DNA from: CAZGCA01 sp964524145
Lineage (GTDB): Bacteria > Hydrogenedentota > CAZGCA01
Assembly (NCBI GenBank): GCA_964524145.1
Contig: CAZGCA010000020.1
Location: 1 to 64,000, forward strand
Direction of reading: 5' to 3'
Length of the DNA stretch: 64,000 nucleotides
A program made the position numbers and the translations under genes. Below are positions 17,353 through 24,890 of the stretch, in pieces. The notes below the pieces were generated by a model. That model was not told the DNA's origin. It did not search any database and saw only the letters and a list, made by a program, of their open reading frames with translations. Every line of letters starts with the position of its first letter. The stretch's first letter is position 1.

Positions 17353-17976
17353 GGGGTTCGGGTTCCGGGTTCCGGGGTTTTCGATTGCGAGCACGAGGCG
17401 AAAAGCAGTCTTGAGTCTGTAGCCTTGAGGCTTTAGGTTGTAGACTGAAGACCGGGAAGTACGAAGGGCGTGGTGTCTTAGGAGGAGCGTTGCGAATGGA
17501 AGCTTCGATACGGTGGCTCAGAGCGAGTTATGTCGCAGGAGCTGTTGCCGATCTTGTCATCGGGATCCTTATATTGATACCGAGCCGGATGGGAGAGACG
17601 GAGTTCAGGTACGCTATGGGCGTTGGCGCAACGTTGGTGTTTGGCTGGACGGCGCTGCTGCTTTGGGCATATATGAAGCCTGTCGAACGGAAAGGGGTTC
17701 TGCTGCTTACCATCTTCCCGGTCATCACGGGCTTGATGGCGACGGGAATCTGGGCGGTGGCGTCCGGGTTCTTTCCGTTGCAGCGTATCGTTCCGACCTC
17801 GGTCCTGGGACTGGCGTTGATTCTGCTTATGGGGTTCAGCTATTTGAAGGCAAGGCGGGAAAGCGGCAGACGGTAGTCGGTAGACTGTAGACGGGGGAGG
17901 GAGAAGGGAGAATTAAGAAGGGTGAATTAAGAATTGAGAAGTAAGAAAGCAGGGGTTCGGGTTCCGGGTTCCGGGG
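17353..17976. repeat. Identical 25-base direct repeats flanking a small membrane protein gene
   Basis: A 25-base G/T/C-rich unit built from GGGTTCGGGTTCCGGGTTCC occurs at 17353-17377 and again, identical, at 17952-17976. Each copy is preceded by A/G-rich tracts with GAGAATTGAG or GAATTAAG units. The intervening 575 bases contain only the 126-residue membrane protein gene. Confidence 0.75.
17496..17876 (+). CDS. Small four-helix membrane protein
   Basis: ATG 17496 is preceded by GGAGGAG at 17481-17487 (eight-base spacing), a better start than the TTG at 17490. The 126-residue product has four hydrophobic helices: LRASYVAGAVADLVIGILILI, YAMGVGATLVFGWTALLLWA, VLLLTIFPVITGLMATGIWA and IVPTSVLGLALILLMGFSYL, with a basic C-terminus (KARRESGRR) that runs into a repeat tract. 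I do not recognise a conserved functional motif. The gene is isolated between two copies of a 25-base direct repeat, so it may have moved as a unit. Confidence 0.7.
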   Translation: MEASIRWLRASYVAGAVADLVIGILILIPSRMGETEFRYAMGVGATLVFGWTALLLWAYMKPVERKGVLLLTIFPVITGLMATGIWAVASGFFPLQRIVPTSVLGLALILLMGFSYLKARRESGRR

Positions 17977-17993
17977 GCGGCCGGAAACGCGGG

Positions 17994-19100
17994 CTAGTGG
18001 TCCAGCTCGCAGACCCGGGTTCGGTAGTGCAGGTAGTTTTCGAGGCTCACGTTGTCGGGCACGCCATGGTCGCACGTGGGAACGTACCCGCCCCGTTCTA
18101 GCATTGCCGGGATGATATATTCCAGATGCCTTTCGATAGCTTCCTTGTCCTGGGCAAGCACGCGTTTGTCGATGCCGCCGCTTATCACGAGGTTGGGGAA
18201 CTTCTTGCCGATATCGACGACGTCGCACCCGCTGGCGACCTCGAACGGTGACATGACGTCCATTCCCGCTTCGACGTAGAGCGGAATGGCCGGTTCAACC
18301 CAGCCGTCCGAGTCGACTGAGAAGTACAGCTTTTGCTCCTGCCGTTGCCGCACGTTGCCTACCACGTCCTGATAGTACGGCACCAGGAACTCGCGCACCA
18401 TGTCCGGCGAGATGAGCAGGCCGTGGTTGTAACAGATGTCTTCGGCAAGCGCCAAATCGTCGAGAACGATATGGTCCTGGACCTTCTCGAGCGCGGTGTT
18501 CATAAGCAAAGCCCACTGCCGCATCATATCGTGGATGAGGTCAGCCTTCTCGTGGAACGCGTAGAGCAGGTCGACGGGACCCATCAGCGCCCGCAGATAC
18601 ATGTAGCCGCCGATGATTCCCTGGCGGACCATGGTCCCTTCGCTGTCTCTGAGCCTGGCCGTTTGCTCGCACAACAGATCGAGATCCTCGTACCGTTGCG
18701 GGTTGGCCGGGTCGAGCCGTGGCATCACGTCCTCTTCCCAGTCTGTCCTGTCCGTTACGGGATGTTTGATGTACTCGGGCATGAACCCGTGCCTGCGACC
18801 TTTGAAGACGCGGAGCAGTCTGCCGGCCCAGTCCCTGATGATCTCCGTGTCACCTTCGCTCTTGACGACCTCTTCCTCGTAGAACGGGATAAACGGCGGC
18901 TCGCACCAGCCGAGATCCATGACGGTTATGGTAATAGGCGGCGGGTCGAAGTTGAACAGGTTCACCGCGAGGTAGTCGTCAGGCAGCCCCTCGTTGTTCC
19001 ATCTCTCTATGGCCTCGTCCCAGATGTAGAACTCCATACGCACCAAATGGTCGACCGGTTCGAACTCGCACGTTGCTCGCAGACGCAGCCCGGAATTCAT
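17994..19100 (-). CDS. Uroporphyrinogen decarboxylase-like protein (UroD/methyltransferase superfamily)
   Basis: A 368-residue cytoplasmic protein. The sequence has the UroD-like TIM-barrel arrangement: DLALAEDICYNHGLLISPDMVREFLVPYY, then YFSVDSDGWVEPAIPLYVEAGMDVMSPFEVASGCDVVDIGKKFPNLVISGGIDKRVLA, and a C-terminal GGYVPTCDHGVPDNVSLENYLHY. These phrases match the branch of UroD homologues found in catabolic loci of anaerobes and PVC bacteria rather than heme-pathway HemE. Family relatives transfer methyl groups to or from corrinoids or carry out unknown reactions. The His and Cys of PTCDHG could bind zinc. The start has GAGG upstream. The next gene is divergent, with about 190 bases between the two start codons. 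The exact reaction cannot be inferred. Confidence 0.85.
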   Translation of the reverse strand: MNSGLRLRATCEFEPVDHLVRMEFYIWDEAIERWNNEGLPDDYLAVNLFNFDPPPITITVMDLGWCEPPFIPFYEEEVVKSEGDTEIIRDWAGRLLRVFKGRRHGFMPEYIKHPVTDRTDWEEDVMPRLDPANPQRYEDLDLLCEQTARLRDSEGTMVRQGIIGGYMYLRALMGPVDLLYAFHEKADLIHDMMRQWALLMNTALEKVQDHIVLDDLALAEDICYNHGLLISPDMVREFLVPYYQDVVGNVRQRQEQKLYFSVDSDGWVEPAIPLYVEAGMDVMSPFEVASGCDVVDIGKKFPNLVISGGIDKRVLAQDKEAIERHLEYIIPAMLERGGYVPTCDHGVPDNVSLENYLHYRTRVCELDH

Positions 19101-19287
19101 CTCGTTTCCTCTTCTCCTATCCCCGGGTTTGGTACGCGCGATGATACAGAGCCCGCACGGCGAGTGTCAAGCAGCTCTCCCAAATGTTTCGATAACGGGC
19201 ACGAAAACGGGGCAGGGTCTTGTGCCAGGGCCGCATCATGTAGTAGCATACGCCTTCGGTGCAAGGGATACGAAGGAGAGAACCAAA

Positions 19288-20160
19288 ATGGCTTTGACGC
19301 CTCGGATTGTCGGCAAGTACGAGCTGATGTACCGGCCGGGTCGAGACCGGTTCCCGGGACCGGACTCGGACCATCTGAAGGCCGGGCAGTGGTATGACGC
19401 CTGGATCGCGAACGACCACTCGTTTGTCCGCGACCGGGACGGCGTGTGGCACGGGTTCGGCATCATCAGCCCGGCGTGTCCCGGCCTTCACGAAGGCGCG
19501 TGGATGTCGTTCCACATCACGAGCCCGCCGTCGTCGACCGGGATTGAACTCGGAAAGCTGTGGACGGAACATCCCAAGGTGCTCACGCCTGCCGACCGGC
19601 CTGGAGAACGCAAAGAGCTGTATGCGCCGTACGTGGTGGAACGCGACGACCGGTACTACATGTTCTACGGGCCGCACGAGATGCGCCTGGCAGCCTCGAC
19701 CGACCTCTTCCACTGGGAACCCCAGGGACCGCGGTTTGTTCAGGACGGCGTTACCCGCGACCCGTGCGTCGTTCGTATCGACGGCGTCTACCACATGGTC
19801 TACACCGCCGGCCAGTCCGTCTTTCTCAGAACGTCAAAAGACCTGGTCGCGTGGACCGACCCGCCGAAAGAGGTCTACCGTATGGACCAGGACGGGCTGC
19901 CCGAGTCGCCGGTGCTCGTCGAACGCGACGGCGAGTTCTACCTGTTCTGGTGCATCTACGACGGCACCAACACCGCCTACGACAACAGAACGTTCGTCTT
20001 CCGGTCACACACGCCCGACAACTTCACCCGCGCCGACCGGCTGCCGATGCTGCTCGCCCACTGTCCCGAACTCATCGAAGACGACACCGGCCAGTGGTAC
20101 ATCAGCAGCGCCGAATGGCCCGCCCGCGGGATAAGCCTCGCGCGGCTGGCCTGGGATTGA
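19288..20160 (+). CDS. Five-bladed beta-propeller glycosidase-like protein (GH43/GH32-like)
   Basis: The start at ATG 19288 is set by AAGGAG at 19273-19278; longer open frame upstream overlaps the divergent promoter region. The 290-residue product has no signal peptide and shows repeating propeller blades: DAWIANDHSFVRDRDGVWHGFG, ELYAPYVVERDDRYYMFYG, TRDPCVVRIDGVYHMVYTA, LPESPVLVERDGEFYLFWC. The DPCVV and ESP motifs correspond to the central acidic residues of GH43/GH32/GH130-like propellers. It probably acts in the cytoplasm on an oligosaccharide, or is a phosphorylase-like relative. A family number cannot be fixed by eye. It lies divergent to the UroD-like gene. Confidence 0.75.
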   Translation: MALTPRIVGKYELMYRPGRDRFPGPDSDHLKAGQWYDAWIANDHSFVRDRDGVWHGFGIISPACPGLHEGAWMSFHITSPPSSTGIELGKLWTEHPKVLTPADRPGERKELYAPYVVERDDRYYMFYGPHEMRLAASTDLFHWEPQGPRFVQDGVTRDPCVVRIDGVYHMVYTAGQSVFLRTSKDLVAWTDPPKEVYRMDQDGLPESPVLVERDGEFYLFWCIYDGTNTAYDNRTFVFRSHTPDNFTRADRLPMLLAHCPELIEDDTGQWYISSAEWPARGISLARLAWD

Positions 20161-20428
20161 ACGGCGGCGTTGTTGCCTGCCGTTTGCGCTCTAACGGTTT
20201 GGCGGTCGGTAGGCCGGCTTTCACGGTATTCCGTAGCTTGGGCATCCTGCCCAAGGCCTCTTGGGCGAGACGCCCAAGCCACGGAAACGTTGGGCGGGTG
20301 GGGGGGCCCTCTTCGCCTGCAACGTGATGTGGATTTCTCCGGGCGCTCTGGTGCATAATAGTGCCGCAGCGTTTGTTTGACGAGGCGGATTTGGCGACTG
20401 GGTTGCAGGGCCATAGTGGGGATTCGAG
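20161..20428 (+). other. Gene-free gap with double-hairpin repeat
   Basis: This 268-base gap contains one copy of the 58-base double-hairpin repeat and the likely promoter region of the MNT gene (CATAAT at about 20353). I see no gene. Confidence 0.6.
20232..20289. repeat. 58-base double-hairpin repeat, copy 1
   Basis: Contains two consecutive inverted repeats, CTTGGGCATCCTGCCCAAG and CTTGGGCGAGACGCCCAAG. The whole 58-base unit recurs without a mismatch at 20964-21021. Confidence 0.9.
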
Positions 20429-20749
20429 ATGGTTATTGACGACACGATGACACAAGAGATTGTCGGGCGCGTCGTCGGGGTCACCGCGCCGGAGCGTATC
20501 ATCCTGTTCGGGTCGGCTGCTGCCGGTGAGATGACCGGCGACAGTGACGTCGATCTGCTGGTCGTTGTCCCGCATGCCAGCAACGCTCGAGAGGAGAGTG
20601 TCCGAATTGGCAACGCACTTCGCGGTCTTGGATTCCCGTTCGATGTGATCGTGATGGCGGCAGAACGATTCGAGGAGACCAAGAACGTCATCGGCGGTGT
20701 TGCGTATCCTGTCAACAAGTACGGGAAGGTCATATATGAAGCCGCCTGA
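20429..20749 (+). CDS. MNT-type nucleotidyltransferase domain protein
   Basis: A 106-residue protein of the minimal nucleotidyltransferase family. The motif RIILFGSAAAGEMTGDSDVDLLVVV near residues 23-47 gives the G-S-x(9-11)-D-x-D catalytic signature with both metal-binding Asp, and the third acidic strand is PFDVIVMA. MNT proteins normally act as antitoxins that adenylylate or AMPylate the partner HEPN RNase. The next reading frame starts at 20736, 14 bases before the MNT stop codon, and begins like a HEPN partner but breaks off. So this copy appears to be an antitoxin left without its toxin. An A/G-rich ribosome-binding site is weak. Confidence 0.88.
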   Translation: MVIDDTMTQEIVGRVVGVTAPERIILFGSAAAGEMTGDSDVDLLVVVPHASNAREESVRIGNALRGLGFPFDVIVMAAERFEETKNVIGGVAYPVNKYGKVIYEAA

Positions 20750-20831
20750 AGAGATCAAACGCGAGCTCGTTCGCCAGTGGTTGGACAAGTGTGCACGATC
20801 CCAAGTCCGCGATGGCTGCTTCTCATCCTAA
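20736..20831 (+). pseudogene. Truncated HEPN-domain gene (N-terminal 31 codons only)
   Basis: ATG 20736 overlaps the end of the MNT gene, the usual MNT-HEPN arrangement, and encodes MKPPEEIKRELVRQWLDKC before running into repeat-derived codons and TAA at 20829. The start matches the N-terminal helix commonly seen in HEPN partners (KREEVRRWLEKA-type), but the RX4-6H RNase motif and the remaining 90-100 residues are missing. The break lies where the repeat block begins at about 20800. Confidence 0.6.
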
Positions 20832-20839
20832 GTCCGCCG

Positions 20840-20914
20840 CGGTGGCCGAAGGATCTCCTGCTCGGGACAGGCTGACGCAATAATGGAGTTTCTTCACTTC
20901 GTTCAGAATGACAC
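20840..20914. repeat. Dispersed intergenic element (GGATCTCC...TTCAGAATGACA type)
   Basis: The order GAAGGATCTCC, GACAGGCTGACG, GAGTTTCTTCACTTCG, TTCAGAATGACA is that of a widely dispersed non-coding repeat in bacterial genomes; part of the same vocabulary (TTGTCATCCTGAGTGAA) is at 2383-2399. Confidence 0.5.
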
Positions 20915-20963
20915 AAACGGGAAGTGCTACCGGCGAAACGTGCGCAGTTACTTGCGCCTCCTG

Positions 20964-21021
20964 CGTAGCTTGGGCATCCTGCCCAAGGCCTCTTGGGCGA
21001 GACGCCCAAGCCACGGAAACG
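20964..21021. repeat. 58-base double-hairpin repeat, copy 2
   Basis: Identical over 58 bases to 20232-20289. The two copies flank the MNT gene and its broken partner in direct orientation. Confidence 0.9.
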
Positions 21022-21162
21022 CAGCAAGATTTCCGGGATGGACGCGGTTGTATCCGGAACAGGGAAAGGCGGGGAAGCAGGAGCCAGTAGTCAGTTGCTA
21101 GTTGTTAGTTGTTAGTGACGGGGGACGGAGACGGAATCGTTGATAGCAGGGAGGGAATTGGA

Positions 21163-22740
21163 ATGAAGAAGACGGTATCGCGTGTTGGGTGCGTTTTGCT
21201 GGTGCTGGCGTTGTGCGGGTCGTGCATTGTCATACAACGGCCGGGCACGGTCTCCTCGTACAACGTGGTGGCGTTCGGTGCGCGAGGCGACGGTGAGACG
21301 AAGGATACGGCCGCCGTGCAGCGGGCTATCGACACGTGCGCCGACGTCGGCGGCGGCACGGTGTATTTCGGGCCGGGCACGTACCTGTGCGGGAGCCTGC
21401 ACCTTCGCAGCGGGGTGACGTTGTGGCTCGACGCCGGCGCGACCGTCAAAGGGAGCACGGAACGCAGCGATTACGACGAGTACGAGAAGCTCGGGTTCAA
21501 GAACGACGCCGACCACGAGACGACGTACTTTCACTACGCGCTTATCTGGGGCGAAGACGTCGAGCGTATCGGTATCGTGGGAGAGGGTACCATCGACAGC
21601 AACCGGAAGAAGCGCGGCGGTCCCAAATCGATCGCGCTGAAACGGTGCCGGTTCGTACAGATCAGGGGGATACACATTATCAACGCGCCGAACTACGCTA
21701 TAAGCATGCTCGGCACGGATAGCGTGAACATCGACGGGGTCACGATACTCAACGCGCACTGCGACGGGATCGACCCGGACTCGTGCCGCAACGTGCGCAT
21801 CTCGAACTGCCATATCGAGTCGTGGGACGACGCTATTGTGCCGAAAGCGAGCTTCTCGCTGGGCGAACGGCGGTCGTGCGAGAACATCACGGTCACGAAC
21901 TGTTACCTGTCGACGGCCTGCAACTGTTTCAAGCTCGGTACGGAGTCGGGCGGCGATTTCAAACGTATCGCGGTCAGCAACTGCGTCATGTCGGGACTGA
22001 AAGGGCGGCGGCCGGCGACGAGCGGGATCGCGCTCGAGACCGTGGACGGGTCGAACCTCGACGGCGTGGTCGTCTCGAACGTGACGATGAGGGACGTGCG
22101 CGCGCCGATATTCGTCCGGTTGGGCAACCGCGGCCGCGATATGGAGACGCCCGTTCCGGGCACGTTGAAGAACGTCATGATCAACAACGTCGTGGCGACG
22201 GGTGCGTCGCTGGCGAGTTCCGTGACGGGCATCCCGGGACACGACGCGGAAGACGTCACGTTGTCGAACATCAGGATCAGCTACGCGGGCGGCAGCGCGT
22301 ACCGGCCGGCCGGCGAACCGGTCCCGGAAGCGGTCGGCGGGTATCCAAGCGCGGACATGTTCGGCGCGTTGCCGGCCTACGGTCTGTACTGCCGCCACGT
22401 GGACGGGCTCACGCTGTCCAACGTGCAGGTGTCGTTCCCCGAAGGGTCCTGGCAGCGGATACCCGGCCATGCCGTGGTCTGCGACGACGTGACCGGGCTC
22501 GATATTGAAGGGTTGCGCGCGAAACCGGTCGGCGACGGTGCCGCGTTGGTGCGGTTCGTCAACGTGCGCGACGCGATTGTGCGCGGATGCAAGGCCCCGG
22601 AACGCACGAACGTCTTTCTCGAAACGGCCGGACCCGACACCGGCAACGTCAGCCTCACCGGCAACGACCTGACCCGCGCCCGAACCGCGTTCGTCCTGGG
22701 AAACGACGTGGACCCCGAAGCCGTGACGGTTCAGAGATAG
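21163..22740 (+). CDS. Secreted GH28-family polygalacturonase-like enzyme
   Basis: The start is ATG 21163 after a GGGAGGG site, giving 525 residues with signal MKKTVSRVGCVLLVLALCGSC; the final Cys could be a lipoprotein attachment site, though the lipobox is imperfect. YNVVAFGARGDGETKDTAAVQRAIDTCADVGGGTVYFGPGTYLCG is the classic GH28/beta-helix opening. The catalytic acids are probably in HCDGIDPDSC and SWDDAIVPKA, corresponding to the GH28 NTDG and DD motifs; KLGTESGGDF replaces the usual GHG/RIK surroundings, as in bacterial GH28 subgroups of unknown specificity. It would hydrolyse galacturonan or rhamnogalacturonan outside the cytoplasm. It is monocistronic between two repeat-rich gaps. 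Confidence 0.9.
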   Translation: MKKTVSRVGCVLLVLALCGSCIVIQRPGTVSSYNVVAFGARGDGETKDTAAVQRAIDTCADVGGGTVYFGPGTYLCGSLHLRSGVTLWLDAGATVKGSTERSDYDEYEKLGFKNDADHETTYFHYALIWGEDVERIGIVGEGTIDSNRKKRGGPKSIALKRCRFVQIRGIHIINAPNYAISMLGTDSVNIDGVTILNAHCDGIDPDSCRNVRISNCHIESWDDAIVPKASFSLGERRSCENITVTNCYLSTACNCFKLGTESGGDFKRIAVSNCVMSGLKGRRPATSGIALETVDGSNLDGVVVSNVTMRDVRAPIFVRLGNRGRDMETPVPGTLKNVMINNVVATGASLASSVTGIPGHDAEDVTLSNIRISYAGGSAYRPAGEPVPEAVGGYPSADMFGALPAYGLYCRHVDGLTLSNVQVSFPEGSWQRIPGHAVVCDDVTGLDIEGLRAKPVGDGAALVRFVNVRDAIVRGCKAPERTNVFLETAGPDTGNVSLTGNDLTRARTAFVLGNDVDPEAVTVQR

Positions 22741-23167
22741 GGTATGTTCTGAGACGCCTCCCGTCTGCCGGCTACAGTCTACCGTCTGCTGCATCTAACG
22801 ACTAGCAACTAGTCACTGACTACTGCCTTGAGCCACTGACTACTGCTTTGTGCTTGACACAACTCTCGGCCTTTGTTACAATGAAATCGCCAAATACATA
22901 GGAGTTGAGAGACTAGCTGGGCGGCCAATCTCCCTTGGGAGGATGATCGTTCGCAGGTTCTTGGGCGAGGGGCTGCCATGATAGGCTGGCAAGAGCAATG
23001 TGAAGGCCAGCAAGAGGCGGATAATGGTTTTGCTTCCAGTGTCACTGACCTGTTCCAGAGCTTCTATGCGTAGTCAAGAGATCGTGCTCCGTGTCCCGCA
23101 AGTGACCAAAGGAGCAAGACAGGCTTTTCCATAGCATGTCAGGAAGCTGAATTCTGGACGGTTTGAA
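22741..23167 (+). other. Gene-free gap with low-complexity tract and strong promoter
   Basis: The first 110 bases are built from CTACTG, CTACCG and GACTACTG units (22756-22850), the same vocabulary as 12150-12200. Then comes a near-consensus promoter. A 32-codon frame at 22978-23076 is too weak to call. No other gene is seen. Confidence 0.6.
22854..22882 (+). promoter_or_regulatory. Near-consensus sigma-70 promoter of the TPR/DUF3800/Lar cassette
   Basis: TTGACA at 22854-22859 and TACAAT at 22877-22882 are separated by 17 bases. It is one of the two best promoters in the window and is followed by a long leader of about 280 bases before the TPR gene. Confidence 0.75.
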
Positions 23168-24742
23168 ATGTCATTTACCCCAGACTATATAGAAGCGGTC
23201 GCCAGCCTTTGGAAACTAGTCGCTGCCCTGGTGCTTCTTGTCATTGTCTATCTTTTCCGGAAGCCGCTCGAAGCCTTACTGGACAGGCTCACTCGGTTCC
23301 GAGTTCGCAGAGGCGATGCCGAGATCGTAGCCGAGGGACCAGTGAAAGGCGACGAATCAGAGTCGGACGCTGAACCCGTTGCCGAGCAAGTGGCCGAGAA
23401 GGGGCCGGAGCGAAAGAGTGAGGAAACAGCCGCCCCCCAAGTAGACGACCCGAAAGAGTGGTTCCGGAACATGCTTGATGCGTTTAAGAAAAGGCGATTT
23501 GAAGAAGCCGATAGGGCCTTTGAGACGCTGAAGAGACTCCGGACAGACCATAACGAGCGTATTAAGGACCAGGCAACATACTTTGTGTGCAGGTTTCGGT
23601 ACGCGCGGGATGAGTCTGCCTTCGACAGACTGAATTCGCTATCTGAAAACAAAGAGACACGCCCTTACGTGCTCTCTTCGGTTGCTTTCTGCCACGAACA
23701 ATCGAAGGACTTCAAAAGGGCCGCAGAAGCGTATGGAAGGGCCATAGAAGCAGTCTCCTCGGACGAAGACCGAGCACGATACACAGTATCATTGGCGCAA
23801 TGCAAAATGGAGTTGAGTCAAACCGCCGAGGGACTGCAAGTGTTACTACGCGCGCTCGCCGAAGTTTCTTCCCCAGAGGCCAAAGCAACCCTATATGGTG
23901 GAATTGCGTCACTGGAAAAGGCACTAGGCAACCTGGAGATGCGTGCAGTCGCCCTGGAAAAGGTCGTCGAGTACAAGCCCGGGGATACGAGCGCCCGCTT
24001 CGATGCCGCATTCGCTCTGAGCGAAGTAAGGCTATCTCATTTGTCGGCCATGAACTACGACACGCTCTTGCGATTTCATCCCGAGAATGCGAGCGCGCTG
24101 AACAACCTCGGTGTTGAATGCGAGACCTTGGGCATGCCCGTTCGGTCAATCTCTTTTTACAGGGAGGCTGTGAAACACAACCTAACGCTGGCAATGGCGA
24201 ATCTTGCTAACCGTTACCTAAAGGAAGGATTGGTGGAGGATGCTGAGTCACTTCTCGAAAAAGCAAAGCAGGAAAAGGAACTCCACCCAAACGTCGGCCG
24301 GGCAATTGCTGCCGCGTCCGACAAGAGAACAGAGGAGGAAAGCCGGTGGGAGACTGTGCTCAATATCGGGGTGAAGCAACAGCAGTTCCTCCACTCCTTC
24401 GCAGACGCGTATTTCTTGGGGGGGCAAGCAACAACTCCATTCGCAGGTGATTGGAGCCTTTCTAGCGGGGAATCCCTGATCATCACACAGGACGGCGAAA
24501 AGATCTCCGCCGAGTGGGAACAGGACCAGCTCAAGCGAAGGCTAAAAGGAACCGCCCGCAATCGAGGTGCGAAAGTCAGGATACGGAAATGGGAATCCTA
24601 TTCGACCGGCCTAGGCGGTCGCTTTGTGAACCCGACTACTGGGTACGCCTATGTTGATCCCAATCTCTCAGAGTTGCGTATCATGACGGTCCTAGAAAAG
24701 GAATTGGTGGTGTGGTGGCTCTCGAAGAAGCCAAAACGCTGA
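23168..24742 (+). CDS. Membrane-anchored TPR protein with beta-rich C-terminal domain
   Basis: A 524-residue product. One transmembrane helix at about residues 15-30 (LWKLVAALVLLVIVYLF) places the rest in the cytoplasm, after a basic stop-transfer sequence RKPLEALLDRLTRFRVRR. An acidic linker (GDESESDAEPVAEQVAEKGPERKSEE) leads into about six TPR-like helix pairs from residue 100 to 390; EYKPGDTSARFDAAFALSEV and HPENASALNNLGVECETLGM are typical units. The last 110 residues (FAGDWSLSSGESLIITQDGEKISAEW...) are beta-rich and distinct. It lacks enzyme motifs. It heads a three-gene group with the DUF3800 and Lar-like genes, and its base composition is less GC-rich than the carbohydrate genes. Role: scaffold or sensor; the pathway is unknown. 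Confidence 0.7.
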   Translation: MSFTPDYIEAVASLWKLVAALVLLVIVYLFRKPLEALLDRLTRFRVRRGDAEIVAEGPVKGDESESDAEPVAEQVAEKGPERKSEETAAPQVDDPKEWFRNMLDAFKKRRFEEADRAFETLKRLRTDHNERIKDQATYFVCRFRYARDESAFDRLNSLSENKETRPYVLSSVAFCHEQSKDFKRAAEAYGRAIEAVSSDEDRARYTVSLAQCKMELSQTAEGLQVLLRALAEVSSPEAKATLYGGIASLEKALGNLEMRAVALEKVVEYKPGDTSARFDAAFALSEVRLSHLSAMNYDTLLRFHPENASALNNLGVECETLGMPVRSISFYREAVKHNLTLAMANLANRYLKEGLVEDAESLLEKAKQEKELHPNVGRAIAAASDKRTEEESRWETVLNIGVKQQQFLHSFADAYFLGGQATTPFAGDWSLSSGESLIITQDGEKISAEWEQDQLKRRLKGTARNRGAKVRIRKWESYSTGLGGRFVNPTTGYAYVDPNLSELRIMTVLEKELVVWWLSKKPKR

Positions 24743-24890
24743 GAGTATCAACAACGGTTGAAACTGGGGTGCCCTTTCGGCGGGGGTAGCTAGACGAAAG
24801 GTCCCGAAACTGACATCCGGGATGGTCCTCCGTTGGGCTGCTCCGCGTGTGGACCGATAGGGTCCGCAGGTTATAAGAGGTTTTACGGGA

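Larger units (their letters stand above)
20832..21162 (+). other. Gene-free gap composed largely of repeat elements
   Basis: This 331-base gap carries a 75-base element at 20840-20914 (read as GGATCTCCTGCTCGGGACAG then CTTCACTTCGTTCAGAATGA), the second copy of the 58-base double hairpin at 20964-21021, and a TTGCTAGTTGTTAGTTGTTAG tract near 21096. I see no gene. Confidence 0.7.

Noticed and set aside
17994..19100. HemE of the heme pathway
   Set aside because: The N-terminal RxPVW-type substrate motif of true uroporphyrinogen decarboxylases is absent and the gene has no heme neighbours.
22978..23076. 32-codon frame downstream of the cassette promoter, overlapping a 12-codon frame by ATGA
   Set aside because: Too short, no recognisable motif, no evidence beyond the overlap; could be a leader but is not supported.
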